A program made the translations under genes and the position numbers. Positions 8,689 to 18,676 of a stretch of DNA of 64,000 bases are shown here, piece by piece. Each line of letters begins with the position of its first letter. The first letter of the stretch is position 1. The notes under the pieces are model-generated. The model was given only the letters and a program-made list of their open reading frames with translations, did not search any database and had not been told where the DNA came from. Source of the DNA: Echinicola strongylocentroti (GTDB lineage: Bacteria > Bacteroidota > Bacteroidia > Cytophagales > Cyclobacteriaceae); contig NZ_CP030041.1 of assembly GCF_003260975.1 (NCBI RefSeq), forward strand, positions 1,215,001-1,279,000, written 5' to 3'.

Positions 8689-10244
8689 GGGACCAAGTCA
8701 GTAATCGGTATGATCTGGTAGGTCATATGTGCCTGGCTGCTTTCGTACAGGATCCCCAGATAATCCTCATCTATTACGGTTAGGCAGGAATAGCCCCATC
8801 CTTTCCCTTCATCCAGTAACAGTCCACTAGACCAAGACACTCCTTCATCCTGACTGGATTTAATGGTCATATCATACCTACCGTCTGTTACGGCCGGATT
8901 TGAAAAGAACAGATGAGAGGCATCCATGGATTGCCTGTTTTCAGGGTAGGTAATGAGACTTGCCATACAAACTGGCTCGACCAAGGCAGATCTGCTTGAG
9001 GGATGTTCCTGCCAGGTTTTTCCAAGGTCCTTGGTGACGGCTACCGACCGTGCCCCACCCCTGTTGTCCCTCATGTTCAGCATCAGGCTTCCGTCATTGA
9101 GCTCGACCACTTGCGCCTCGGTAGTGTTTGACTTGGCTCCAGTACCGATATGCCATGTTTCCCCTTTGTCCTGACTGTAAATCACCGTGCTATGAGGCAT
9201 GTCATTTTCATCTTTAAACTGTCCAGCAAAGACCAATGTCCCATCCCTCATCGTAATACCTTTTCCTGGCCCGTTGAACATGAGTTTCCATTCCTTCTTT
9301 TTGAGCTGTGCAGTGATATTGATGGGAGCGGACCACGTTTTCCCATCATCCTTGCTCTTGACCATCACCAGCTGTCCTGTTTCATCTGGGGAAATCCCCT
9401 TACCTGAGCTGAACCATGCTCTTTTCCCCGGTTTTCCATGCAGCCAAAGTGCGACCACATAGATCGTGTTGTCACTTGGATCCACCAGAATGGCGGGATC
9501 CCCAATACCATTTTCCTTCTGGGGTTTTCCGCCCCACTCCTCCATATCCATGATGATTTTCATTGGCTCCCAGTTTTCCCCTCCATCAGTGCTCCTGCTC
9601 ATTCCCACATCAATATCCTCCTGAAGATCCACCGAACTGTTGTGCCGCACATCGTACACAGCGATCAAACTACCTTCCGTGGTGGTCGCCAATCCGGGAA
9701 TCCTATAAGCCGCTATCCCATCATCGCCTGCAGTCCTTAGGCTGGTTGCCAAACGCAGTGGCATCGAGTTGACTTGCTTTGAAAGAGTAGCATTGGACCT
9801 GGCAAACGTTATATCTTTTAAGCCAATTTGCAGCGTTTCTTTTAAAGATGCGTTTTCCTTGGGCTGAATGCCGAGCACCAATTTATGTGAACCAGGTGAA
9901 AAAGGCCTGTCCACATCAATCAATACTTTTTTACCTACCTTTACCAGTGCCGCTAGGGGTTGCCGTTTATCACCTGCGGCATTTTCCAATTCATGGATCG
10001 TTAGTGATTCCAAAACCTCTGCCCCCTCAATAGCCAATGACAATTCCTCCAGTACATCCCCTTCCTTTAGGGTAAATTCCATAGAAAGCACATCGTTATT
10101 TTGCCCTTTGATTACCGGATACGTGTGCTGGTTTACTGTTACCTGTACCTCGGCAGCAGCCCCGGTTGGCCGTGAAGTACAGCTGCCCATCATGATCAAT
10201 AAGCTTCCCATTAGGAATGCGTGCATTTTGTTGAATGTTATCAT
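8685..10244 (-). CDS. nanH: Exo-alpha-sialidase (GH33), lipoprotein
   Basis: A 519-residue sialidase. The frame opens with TTG at 10250 but ATG 10244 is preferred. The lipobox MMGSC marks a lipoprotein, so it is periplasmic or surface-bound. Residues ~30-150 form an N-terminal beta domain as in Bacteroides sialidases. The six-bladed propeller starts with the arginine motif YRIPGLA (~180) and has Asp boxes SRSTDGGENW, SKDDGKTWS, SQDKGETWH, TKDLGKTWQ and SQDEGVSWS. It hydrolyses terminal sialic acid from glycoconjugates. It follows the transporter fusion gene by 18 bp and overlaps the sulfatase gene by 4 bp. Confidence 0.93.
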   Translation of the reverse strand: MITFNKMHAFLMGSLLIMMGSCTSRPTGAAAEVQVTVNQHTYPVIKGQNNDVLSMEFTLKEGDVLEELSLAIEGAEVLESLTIHELENAAGDKRQPLAALVKVGKKVLIDVDRPFSPGSHKLVLGIQPKENASLKETLQIGLKDITFARSNATLSKQVNSMPLRLATSLRTAGDDGIAAYRIPGLATTTEGSLIAVYDVRHNSSVDLQEDIDVGMSRSTDGGENWEPMKIIMDMEEWGGKPQKENGIGDPAILVDPSDNTIYVVALWLHGKPGKRAWFSSGKGISPDETGQLVMVKSKDDGKTWSAPINITAQLKKKEWKLMFNGPGKGITMRDGTLVFAGQFKDENDMPHSTVIYSQDKGETWHIGTGAKSNTTEAQVVELNDGSLMLNMRDNRGGARSVAVTKDLGKTWQEHPSSRSALVEPVCMASLITYPENRQSMDASHLFFSNPAVTDGRYDMTIKSSQDEGVSWSSGLLLDEGKGWGYSCLTVIDEDYLGILYESSQAHMTYQIIPITDLVP

Positions 10245-10262
10245 CTCCAATATTTTTCTTAA

Positions 10263-12974
10263 TTAAGCTTTTTCCAATGTTTTATTTACCTGTTTCCCCT
10301 TCTTATTCCCCAATGAATGGATCGTTAAGCCATCGATATCCCGCTTATCGGTAAAGAAGAAACTACCTATATAAGTCATCCCCATCGCACTTACCAGACC
10401 GGTCAGGGCATACAAGTGAATACTAAGGTCCGAACCGTATTTTACGGCCACCTGCACCAATGCACTGCACAATAGTCCAAGCAATGCGCCCTTCCCATTG
10501 ACGCTATCCGACAGCATTCCGATCAGAAAGATGCCACCCAAGCCTCCTGCAAAAAGCCCTATGATCATATTGAACTGGTCCCAAAGTGACGGGAGTCCCA
10601 AACTGGCCATCACCAGGGCAAAACCTGTCCCAAAAACCCCAACAATAACGGTTACCCACCGGGCAAATCCCAGGGTGTTTTTACCGGTGGTATCTTTGGG
10701 AAACCATTTCTGGTAAAAATCTGTGGTCACCACTGTGGCCACCGAATTCATGCTACTGTCCAGACTGGACATCGCTGCCGCAAAAACTGCGGCAATCAAC
10801 AAACCGGATATACCTGTGGGGAGTTGGGTCACAATATAAAAGGGAAAAATACTATCGGTATTTTGGACTGCTGGGCTAAGTTCTGCAGGGTGCAATTTGT
10901 AAAACAGGTAAAGTGCCGTCCCCATACTAAAGAAGATCAGGGCTGAGGGCAGTGCCATCAATGCACCAGTAGCAATCCCGTTAGCTGCAGCCTTCTCATC
11001 CTTGGTGGTCAAGTACCGTTGGACCACGGTCTGGTCACTGCCATACTGTACGATATTTGCCGCTATCCCCCCGATGAGCACTACCCAAAAGCTGGTACCC
11101 GTAAAATCCATGCGCATGTCAAAGATCTTTCCTTTTTGGTTATCCATGACTATGGACATTAATTCGGCTGGACTTTCATGGATTTCATAAAAAACAAAAC
11201 CTAGACATATCAATGCGCCACCAAGGAGTACGACCACCTGGATCACATCCGTCCAGATCACTGCTTCGATGCCACCCAGGACGGTGTATACAATACTCAA
11301 AAGTCCCATGATCAAGATACACATGGAGACATCTATTCCAGTCACCACAGTCAGTGCCAGGGATGGAAGGAGTAATACGATTCCAAGTCTTCCCAGCTGA
11401 AGCCCCACATAGATCAAGCTACCGATCAGCCGTACCGATCGGTTATACCTCAATTCCAAATATTCGTAGGCTGTAGTGATATTCAACCTTCTAAAGAATG
11501 GCAGAAATACACCTATGATTATGGGAGCGACAATGATAATGGTCATCAATAAAAAAAACAGGGTCCAGTCTGTGGCAAAGGTCTTGGCCGGTATGGCCAT
11601 AAAAGTAATCGCGCTAAGCTGAGTGCCGAATATACTGATGCCAGCCGCCCACCATGGAACCCTTCCACTAGCCTTAAAAAAGTCCTCAGTGGAATGCTGC
11701 TTTCCAGAAATCAAAACCCCCATCAATACCAAGGATCCCAAATAGAGTCCCAAAACGGTATAGTTGACCCAGCCAAAAGCGCCTTCTTTTTTGAATCCCA
11801 CGCCATGGATGGATGCGGTCCGCACCCCCGGAGAGATCTCCCCTGATGGCAATATCACCTCCCCGCCCCATGGCACGGCCGTAGTAGTAACAGGCACCGT
11901 GAATGGAAGCCTGCCCATGGTATGCCAACTGTCCGTTATGGTATGATAGACCTGGATATCCCTGTCGAAGCCAGGATGGTTTTCCATCAAGATGTCCCGT
12001 TTTTGTATAAGTTCTTGCCGGGCCAAGGTATCCACAACCTCAGAAAGAGCTGCCCCATACCGCTCGAGTTCATTGAAGGTATCTCCCCTGACACCACCAT
12101 AAAACACGATTTGGCCTGCCCCCTGTGCTGCGGCAGTTCCTGCCGATAATGTAAGGGGGTTTCCTTGCTCATCCTGTATACTGCTTATTTTTTTCCAACC
12201 TTCCTTTTGAGGGTCATAACAGAAGGCATCTGCATACAACTCACTTACACCAGTTTCCTGTAGCCGCCGTCCACCAAATAGAAAAAAACAATCGTTCATC
12301 CCATTGTTCTGGACAGCAGAAACGGCATGTGAACGTGGTTTTCCAGGCCATGACGGCAACCTCTCCCAACGCAGCTTATCTTGATCAAGATCCATACGGA
12401 AAAAAGCATCGGAAACCACCTCTCCTTCCCCACCAGCCAGGTATGCGCTAGCCCCTACTAACCCTCCAGTGGAATTGCTAAGGGCTAAGGGCAAATCAGG
12501 CAGGTATTGTAATTCCACTTGCCGTATCACGGGGTCCCACTTCAGTAGAAATACTTTTTTGAATGTAGCGTTTTGGTTATTGCCACCGATGCACAAAAGC
12601 CCTTTTGGTGTGCTAATACTGGTACCATAGGCGACTGGAAAGGGCAACTTCAGGTCCAGTCCTTCTACCCAACGATATCCCCCAGGTGATTTTTCCAAAA
12701 CGTAAACATGCTGTGAGAAGTGTTTCGTTCCTCCTTTCCACGGTGCTTTGTCTGGAAAATTGGCACCACCTGCCAAGATCAACACATCCTCGTGCACACC
12801 GGCAAACATGCCCGCATACCCTAAGGACACACTGTCTCCCACAGCTGCCGGCATGTCCGGTAGGTCCTCAAAGGTAAAACTCCCTAGATAGTTATCGAAA
12901 AGACCTTGTCCAAGGACGACTTTTCCGAAGAATGTAAAAAATAAGATACTGGCAATATAGGTTATAGCTCTCAT
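10263..12974 (-). CDS. Kelch-propeller mutarotase fused to sodium:solute symporter (sialic acid uptake)
   Basis: A 903-residue fusion. After a signal peptide, residues ~28-390 are a kelch-type six-bladed propeller (LPDMPAAVGDSVSLGYAG, VLILAGGANFPDKAPW, FFLFGGRRL) like NanM N-acetylneuraminate epimerase, which speeds alpha/beta anomer exchange in the periplasm. From ~400 (YTVLGLYLGSLVLMGVLISG) it is an SSS-family symporter with about 13 membrane segments and the motif GRVPWWAAGISIFGTQLSA. The propeller would sit on the periplasmic face and hand the right anomer to the sodium-driven carrier. It lies between the lyase and sialidase genes. Such fusions occur in Bacteroidota; substrate is inferred from neighbours. 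Confidence 0.9.
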   Translation of the reverse strand: MRAITYIASILFFTFFGKVVLGQGLFDNYLGSFTFEDLPDMPAAVGDSVSLGYAGMFAGVHEDVLILAGGANFPDKAPWKGGTKHFSQHVYVLEKSPGGYRWVEGLDLKLPFPVAYGTSISTPKGLLCIGGNNQNATFKKVFLLKWDPVIRQVELQYLPDLPLALSNSTGGLVGASAYLAGGEGEVVSDAFFRMDLDQDKLRWERLPSWPGKPRSHAVSAVQNNGMNDCFFLFGGRRLQETGVSELYADAFCYDPQKEGWKKISSIQDEQGNPLTLSAGTAAAQGAGQIVFYGGVRGDTFNELERYGAALSEVVDTLARQELIQKRDILMENHPGFDRDIQVYHTITDSWHTMGRLPFTVPVTTTAVPWGGEVILPSGEISPGVRTASIHGVGFKKEGAFGWVNYTVLGLYLGSLVLMGVLISGKQHSTEDFFKASGRVPWWAAGISIFGTQLSAITFMAIPAKTFATDWTLFFLLMTIIIVAPIIIGVFLPFFRRLNITTAYEYLELRYNRSVRLIGSLIYVGLQLGRLGIVLLLPSLALTVVTGIDVSMCILIMGLLSIVYTVLGGIEAVIWTDVIQVVVLLGGALICLGFVFYEIHESPAELMSIVMDNQKGKIFDMRMDFTGTSFWVVLIGGIAANIVQYGSDQTVVQRYLTTKDEKAAANGIATGALMALPSALIFFSMGTALYLFYKLHPAELSPAVQNTDSIFPFYIVTQLPTGISGLLIAAVFAAAMSSLDSSMNSVATVVTTDFYQKWFPKDTTGKNTLGFARWVTVIVGVFGTGFALVMASLGLPSLWDQFNMIIGLFAGGLGGIFLIGMLSDSVNGKGALLGLLCSALVQVAVKYGSDLSIHLYALTGLVSAMGMTYIGSFFFTDKRDIDGLTIHSLGNKKGKQVNKTLEKA

Positions 12975-13012
12975 GGATGGATGTTTAATTTACAATGGGA
13001 ATTTGGCTTGTC

Positions 13013-13942
13013 CTATTGCCCCTGCTTTGCGTGACTACTCCACTGGAAAAAGCCCTGTTGATCGAGATCCTTTTCCAATTTCATATAATCATTCTTGTCC
13101 AGCTGTTGTACGGGATAGCGGAATTGGCCACAGTCAAGACCACATAGTTTCATAATAGCCTTTCCGCAGGCCGCACCACCATAATGAGCAAATAGGCTGA
13201 TCAGGTCAATGGACTTTTCTTGCCAATGCCTGGCCGCTTCCATATCCTGCTTTTGAAAAGCCTCTATAAGGTTCTGGTAAAGTGGTCCGGCATAATTATA
13301 GGTACTGCCTACTGCCCCTTTTGCTCCCATGGACAATCCTGCCAGCATGGTCTCATCCCATCCCCAAAGAATATCATATTTACCAGCTTGGTAGCGCAGA
13401 CATTTGTTAAACTCCATTAGGTCATTGTGCGTGTATTTGATCCCAGCAAAGTTGGGGATTCTTCTCCCCGCCTCTTCCAAAAAGTCCACCATTGGAAGTT
13501 CCACTTTGGAAAGCAAAGGGATATGGTAAAAATAAAATGCTTGACCAGGTGCCGCCGCGGCAATCGGCTCATAATAGTCCACCAATTGCTTCACCGAATT
13601 GGGCCGCATGTAATAAGGAGCCGTAAGCGCAATCCCGTATAGGCCTAACTCATGGGCCTTCTTTGCCAAAGAGACGGCTTCTTTCTGGTTGGTCCCTCCC
13701 AACATGGCCATCACTTTAAATTCGGGGGAGGAAAAAGGTGCCCATGCCTCAAACAACGTTATTTTTTCGTCATGGGTCATGGCTGCACCTTCTCCAGTAG
13801 TGCCAGCAATAAAAACCCCTGCCATACGATTAGCACTTAAAGAGCGTGCGAGAATAGGGATTTTACGCTCATCAAGGGATCCGTTTTCGCAAAATGGTGT
13901 AAAAGTGGCCGCGATTAGGCCGTTTATTTTCTTGAACTTCAT
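13013..13942 (-). CDS. nanA: N-acetylneuraminate lyase
   Basis: A 309-residue DHDPS/NAL-family class I aldolase. It shows GTTGEG (47-52), the catalytic tyrosine region FYFYHIP (Y139) and the Schiff-base lysine K169 in AGIKYTHND. It splits N-acetylneuraminate into ManNAc and pyruvate in the cytoplasm. Length and motifs match NAL better than dihydrodipicolinate synthase, and the sialidase, transporter and AGE neighbours support this. The gene is preceded by a 28-bp palindrome that separates it from susD. Confidence 0.93.
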   Translation of the reverse strand: MKFKKINGLIAATFTPFCENGSLDERKIPILARSLSANRMAGVFIAGTTGEGAAMTHDEKITLFEAWAPFSSPEFKVMAMLGGTNQKEAVSLAKKAHELGLYGIALTAPYYMRPNSVKQLVDYYEPIAAAAPGQAFYFYHIPLLSKVELPMVDFLEEAGRRIPNFAGIKYTHNDLMEFNKCLRYQAGKYDILWGWDETMLAGLSMGAKGAVGSTYNYAGPLYQNLIEAFQKQDMEAARHWQEKSIDLISLFAHYGGAACGKAIMKLCGLDCGQFRYPVQQLDKNDYMKLEKDLDQQGFFQWSSHAKQGQ

Positions 13943-13956
13943 GGTTGCTTTTTTAT

Positions 13957-13984
13957 GGACAGGAAGGCAGCTGCCTTCCTGTCC
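13957..13984. promoter_or_regulatory. Perfect 28-bp palindrome between susD and nanA
   Basis: The arms GGACAGGAAGGCAG and CTGCCTTCCTGTCC are exact reverse complements with no spacer. The transcript would form a strong hairpin after the SusD stop (13993) and before the NanA start (13942). The minus-strand sequence after the stem is A-rich rather than a T run, so it is not a standard Rho-independent terminator. A partial terminator, RNA stabiliser or processing site that raises SusC/SusD over the enzymes is plausible. Confidence 0.7.
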
Positions 13985-13992
13985 CCTAACAA

Positions 13993-15486
13993 TTAATTTC
14001 CGTATCCTGGATTTTGGGTGATTTTAGAATTGAGACTTATGGTGTTCAACGAGATAGGCCATAAGGTCAAGTATTGCTCATTTTCTCTACCTTGGAGGGA
14101 GGGTACCAGCTCAAATTCCTTGTCAAACCTCACGAGATCCCACCATCGTTTTCCTTCAAAGGACAGTTCCAACAGCCGTTCCTCCAATATGGCCTCATCA
14201 TTGGCAAGCTGCCCCATGTCCACAAAACGGTGACCTTCAAAGTCCTCGCCATAAGCCCTTAGCCTCACCTTATTCATCTCTTCTGATGGATCCATTCCCA
14301 AGGCATTTTTTGCCTCGGCGATCATTAACAACAAGTCCGCATAGCGGTACAATACCACATCATCTAAAAACCTACGGCCAGAAGGGTCGATATATCCCCT
14401 TAATTTGGTCACTATATTCGCATAGGGTTCCATTTGTCCATCTTCATTGGGAATGGAAATACTGAGGAAGGTGGCGTTTTTACGTTGGTCTCCATTGGTA
14501 TAAGCGGAGGTGACCACTGGCGAAGGTCCCCAACGATTCAATCCACCACCTTGGCCAATTTGGTCAATAACTTCCGGGTCTGCCCCTGCAGGGATTTGGT
14601 CGTCCCTTATGTACATGCCACTGTTGTAGTTTGTCCCGGATTCCAGGTCCCTAAAATGCACGGCCATCAATATTTCATTATTGCCTTTGTTATCATATCG
14701 GAAGATATCATCATAATTAGGCAGAAGGTCCAATTCAGCAATATCTGCCTCTTGGAGAGCCTCCAAGGCTGTCTGCAAATCGGCATCTCCTCCGTCCAGC
14801 TGCTTGGCCGTCCAAAGGTAAACATCCCCCTTAAGGGCGTTTGTAGCGGGTTTGCTCCACGATACTTTTCCAGCAGACAACGAATTATCGGGATAAAGTG
14901 ATAAGGCCGTATTAAGGTCTTCCTTTACCTGCGCGAATACTGCGTCTACCGAGGAACGCTCCCTAAAAGTCGTTTCGGCATCATATCCTTCTGTTGGGCT
15001 GGTCACCAGTGGGACGCCTCCCCAGGTTTTGGCCATGGTAAAGTAGACGAACGCCCGCATGGTATAGGCTTCTGCAAGCATTCTGTTTTTGTCTGCCTCA
15101 TTGGTAAACCCAATTCCAGGGACATATTCGATCAAAAGATTAGCATCGTGCACCACGGTATACATCCGCAGCCAGTCTGGGCCGGCAAAATTGGGATCAA
15201 CCGTATTTTCAAAATACCTTTCCAAGCCCTCGGAAGCCTGAAGTCCATAGGTCAACGTTCCGCTACGTCCCTCTCCCCAAGTAAAAAGGTTGCTGGCTGA
15301 CTGGTCTCGAAAGCGCACATACATCCCGTTAAGCGCGCCCTTGGCGTTATCCTCTGTGGTCCAAAACCCGGCAACAGTGATTTCACTCGTTGGGGTAAGT
15401 TCCAAGTTCCCCGTACATGAGACTACCGGCAAAAGAACGCCCAAGCATGCCGCCGCTTGTATTAATTTATGCTTTATATTTTTCAT
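13993..15486 (-). CDS. SusD-family outer-membrane glycan-binding lipoprotein (sialic acid PUL)
   Basis: ATG at 15486 gives signal MKNIKHKLIQAAACLGVLL and lipobox VVSC; the frame extends further upstream without a better start. SusD hallmarks are TSEITVAGFWTTEDNAKGAL at the mature N-terminus, the AEAYTMRAFVYFTMAKTWGG TPR helix, and C-terminal RLLELSFEGKRWWDLVRF with ITQNPGYGN at the end. It forms the lid of the SusC pore and binds the imported oligosaccharide outside the cell. It starts 16 bp after the SusC stop. The ligand is inferred to be a sialylated glycan or free sialic acid. Confidence 0.93.
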   Translation of the reverse strand: MKNIKHKLIQAAACLGVLLPVVSCTGNLELTPTSEITVAGFWTTEDNAKGALNGMYVRFRDQSASNLFTWGEGRSGTLTYGLQASEGLERYFENTVDPNFAGPDWLRMYTVVHDANLLIEYVPGIGFTNEADKNRMLAEAYTMRAFVYFTMAKTWGGVPLVTSPTEGYDAETTFRERSSVDAVFAQVKEDLNTALSLYPDNSLSAGKVSWSKPATNALKGDVYLWTAKQLDGGDADLQTALEALQEADIAELDLLPNYDDIFRYDNKGNNEILMAVHFRDLESGTNYNSGMYIRDDQIPAGADPEVIDQIGQGGGLNRWGPSPVVTSAYTNGDQRKNATFLSISIPNEDGQMEPYANIVTKLRGYIDPSGRRFLDDVVLYRYADLLLMIAEAKNALGMDPSEEMNKVRLRAYGEDFEGHRFVDMGQLANDEAILEERLLELSFEGKRWWDLVRFDKEFELVPSLQGRENEQYLTLWPISLNTISLNSKITQNPGYGN

Positions 15487-15502
15487 GATTTTTCGTTTTG
15501 GG

Positions 15503-18500
15503 TTAAAAACTGACATTCACACCGAACAAAAAGCTTCGTGGAATGGGATACCTTCCAGAATCCGTCCCACCTTCTTCAGGGTTCAGGCCCGTATACTGGG
15601 TAAAATAATATAGATTGGACCCTGTCATATAAGTCCTTACATTCCCGATTTTCAGGGCATTCACCCACTTTTTTGGTAGGGTATAGCTCAATGTCAACTC
15701 CCTTATGGCCAAATAATCTCCCTTCTCATAGTAGAAGGTATTGCCACGGAATGAATTGTTTTGTGCCAATTGGTCTGCCCAATAATACCGTGATATATCG
15801 GTCACATCTCCCTGTTGCTGCCAGGAAGTAGTCGTTTCCTCCAATATCCCTATATCTCCCTGATACTGACCGTTAAACCTTGCTCTCGTTTCATGGTAAA
15901 TGGTATGTCCCAGTGCAAAATCAGTACGAATGGTGAGCGAAAGCCCCTTGTAGTTAAATGTATTGGTAAATCCGCCCGTCCATTTGGGATAGATATTTCC
16001 TGCATATACCCTGTCTCTACTATCGATAGAGTCATTTGCGTCCAAGTCTGCCCAATTCACATCCCCTCCAAATTTGCTTTTGTCGGTTCCCGGCACCAGT
16101 TCATCATAAGGTCCTTCTGCGGCCTCTTGGTCTGTTGCATACACGCCAAGCTGTTGATAAGCAAACAAATCACCGATATAACCACCTTCCTGCAAGCCTC
16201 CTTTCCATGTGTATTGGCCGGTCACTTGATCATATACCAAGACACCGCCTATCCGATTGTTCTCGTTATCATTCTCTGGCAGCTCCACTACAGTATTAAT
16301 GTTGTAGGAGGCGTTTGCAGAAACATTCCAGGCAAAATGCTGTTTTTGGATGATTGCTGCACCTACTTCCATTTCTACCCCCTCATTTCGTAGGGAACCC
16401 AAATTGGTCAGGATGCTGCTAAAGCCAGTAGACTGTGGCAGTTCCAAATTGGTCAAAAGATTATCTGTCAATCGGTTATAATAGTCAGCAATCAAGCTCA
16501 CCCGGTCGTTGAACAATCCCAAATCCAACCCAATGTCAAATGTTCCTGATCGCTCCCATTGTAGGTCCTGATTGGCCATTCTGTTATTTTGGATCGCCGC
16601 TTGATCATTATACCTGTTGCCAACAGAATACAAGCCTTGGGCATGAAAATCTGACAGGTTACCGATGTTCCCGTTCACACCATAGGAAGCTCTTACCTTG
16701 AATGACGAAAATGTCTCTGGCATATTTGTCCAAAACGCTTCCCGGTGCAAGTTCCATCCGGCAGATATTCCCGGAAAAAATCCCCAATAATTATTGGATC
16801 CCAGATTGGATGCCCCATCGTAACGGGCCGTAAAGGAAAACAGGTATTTTTTGTCAAAGTCATAATTGACCCTACCAAAATATCCGATAATGACCTGCTG
16901 GCTCAAAGAGCTACTCACTGCAGTTGGCTCTGCTGATGCATTTAGTGTTGGGATCAGGTCAGATGCAGCGCCCCTTCCAGATGCGCTGGCCACATAGTTT
17001 TGTCTATCGTAGTATGACCCACCCAGCTTAAACTGGAAATTATGGAGTCCCAGCATTTTCTGATAGCTGAATACACCATCAAACTGTTTCTGCCAATAAG
17101 TGGAATTATAAGCCGAAGCATTCCGGGAGTCCACAAATTGCGTCGGGCCATTGTAGTAAGATTTTTGGAAACTATTTTCAGTCGTCTGTACATAATACAA
17201 GGAAGCCATTGGCTCAAAGGTAAAGTCCTTAAAAATCTCCCAATTGGCTCCTCCTGACAAAGTCATTCTGTGGGTGGCATTGAGTGCATCGACCCGACCA
17301 AGCTGGTACAGGGGATTCCCCATACTTCTATTCTGGCCAGGGGCTAGGGTTCCGTCCTCATAGTATAGTTTCGCAGTTGGAGGAAGTCCCAAGGCCCTTT
17401 GAAAAAGCTGGTTTTCACTATATACTTGACTATTGGAACTGGAGGTAAAATTCAACCTTCCATATACGCCCAATTTGTCGTTCACTTGGATGTCCCCATT
17501 CATACGGGTGGTAAACCGTTTGAAATCCGTATTGATGGCAACTCCTTCATTATCTAGATAGCCCACTCCTATATCATACCTTGCCTTTTCTGATCCCCCA
17601 CTGACGTTTATATAGTGATTTTGGCTTACCGCTGTCCTAAAAAGTATATCCTGCCAATCAGTTTCCGAAAAAATGATGGTTTCATCAGGGTTGGCTGGAT
17701 CTGGCATGGATTGCCAGCCCTCATTGAGTTTGTATTCATTTTCGGAGGTGAGGTACTGTGGGGTAAATGCAGTGGTATTGGAAAGGTCGTTTCCTATACC
17801 AAACCCATTGGCCAAATCCAACCTAAAAAGGTGTTCAGGGTGTTTTTCGGAGGTAGCCAAGACACCTTTTCTGTTAAAATAGATATAGTCCCTTGCAGAT
17901 GCCATATCATACTGGTTCCACATCTGCGAAGCACCGATATTGAACCGATAGGTAACCGATGTCTTGCCCACCTTTCCGGACTTGGTGGTGATGATTACTA
18001 CTCCGTTTGACCCCCTGGCTCCATAAATGGCCGTCGCTGCAGCGTCCTTCAACACCTGCAGTGATTCTATATCATCAGGATTGATATCATTCATATTGCT
18101 CCTGATCACCCCGTCTATAATGTATAGTGGTTCGGCACCATTGGGGTTATTGATAGAGGTTCCTCCTCTAACAATGATCCTAGGAGCTGCTCCCGGCTGT
18201 CCAGTGGTGGTCTGTACCCTCACGCCTGACACCGTTCCTTTCAATGCCGAAGCCGCATTAGGAAAAGGAATATTCTCCAGTACCTTTTTGTCGAGCTTGG
18301 CCACAGAAGAAGTCAGTGTCTCGCGGGATTGCTCACCATATCCGATAACGACGATTTCGTCCAGTTGCTTGGAGTCTGTTTCCATACCAACATTAATATT
18401 GGATTCATTATCGATGGTGATATTTTTGGTAACATAGCCTATATAGCTAAATACCAGGACATCTCCCGTGTTGGCAGCGATGGAAAACCTTCCATCCAAA

Positions 18501-18676
18501 TCCGTTACGGTACCTTGAGAGGTGCCGTCTATTAAAATATTCACTCCGGGGATCGTTTCCCCTGTGCTGATGTCCGAGACAATGCCTGTGATGTCTTTAT
18601 CCTGGGCAGCAAGCCCTTCGGAAAAAAACACTAAAAGCAATATCAGACATGTTCTCAAGTAATTTTTCCAGTACAT
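15503..18676 (-). CDS. SusC-family TonB-dependent transporter (sialic acid PUL)
   Basis: ATG 18676 (MYWKNYLRTCLILLLVF) gives a normal signal peptide, so the ~37 upstream codons of the open frame are left out. The mature protein begins with a carboxypeptidase-regulatory-like domain (ITGIVSDISTGETIPGVNIL). The TonB plug has ILKDAAATAIYGARGSNGV, and a 22-strand-type barrel ends in the aromatic tail FGVNVSF. Length 1057 is typical. It imports glycan across the outer membrane with TonB energy and works with the SusD that follows. It is the first gene of the long minus-strand operon and diverges from HTCS1, which probably activates it. Confidence 0.94.
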   Translation of the reverse strand: MYWKNYLRTCLILLLVFFSEGLAAQDKDITGIVSDISTGETIPGVNILIDGTSQGTVTDLDGRFSIAANTGDVLVFSYIGYVTKNITIDNESNINVGMETDSKQLDEIVVIGYGEQSRETLTSSVAKLDKKVLENIPFPNAASALKGTVSGVRVQTTTGQPGAAPRIIVRGGTSINNPNGAEPLYIIDGVIRSNMNDINPDDIESLQVLKDAAATAIYGARGSNGVVIITTKSGKVGKTSVTYRFNIGASQMWNQYDMASARDYIYFNRKGVLATSEKHPEHLFRLDLANGFGIGNDLSNTTAFTPQYLTSENEYKLNEGWQSMPDPANPDETIIFSETDWQDILFRTAVSQNHYINVSGGSEKARYDIGVGYLDNEGVAINTDFKRFTTRMNGDIQVNDKLGVYGRLNFTSSSNSQVYSENQLFQRALGLPPTAKLYYEDGTLAPGQNRSMGNPLYQLGRVDALNATHRMTLSGGANWEIFKDFTFEPMASLYYVQTTENSFQKSYYNGPTQFVDSRNASAYNSTYWQKQFDGVFSYQKMLGLHNFQFKLGGSYYDRQNYVASASGRGAASDLIPTLNASAEPTAVSSSLSQQVIIGYFGRVNYDFDKKYLFSFTARYDGASNLGSNNYWGFFPGISAGWNLHREAFWTNMPETFSSFKVRASYGVNGNIGNLSDFHAQGLYSVGNRYNDQAAIQNNRMANQDLQWERSGTFDIGLDLGLFNDRVSLIADYYNRLTDNLLTNLELPQSTGFSSILTNLGSLRNEGVEMEVGAAIIQKQHFAWNVSANASYNINTVVELPENDNENNRIGGVLVYDQVTGQYTWKGGLQEGGYIGDLFAYQQLGVYATDQEAAEGPYDELVPGTDKSKFGGDVNWADLDANDSIDSRDRVYAGNIYPKWTGGFTNTFNYKGLSLTIRTDFALGHTIYHETRARFNGQYQGDIGILEETTTSWQQQGDVTDISRYYWADQLAQNNSFRGNTFYYEKGDYLAIRELTLSYTLPKKWVNALKIGNVRTYMTGSNLYYFTQYTGLNPEEGGTDSGRYPIPRSFLFGVNVSF

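Noticed and set aside
14434..14901. 155-codon plus-strand frame
   Set aside because: It lies wholly inside the well-supported SusD gene on the other strand and has no recognisable domain.
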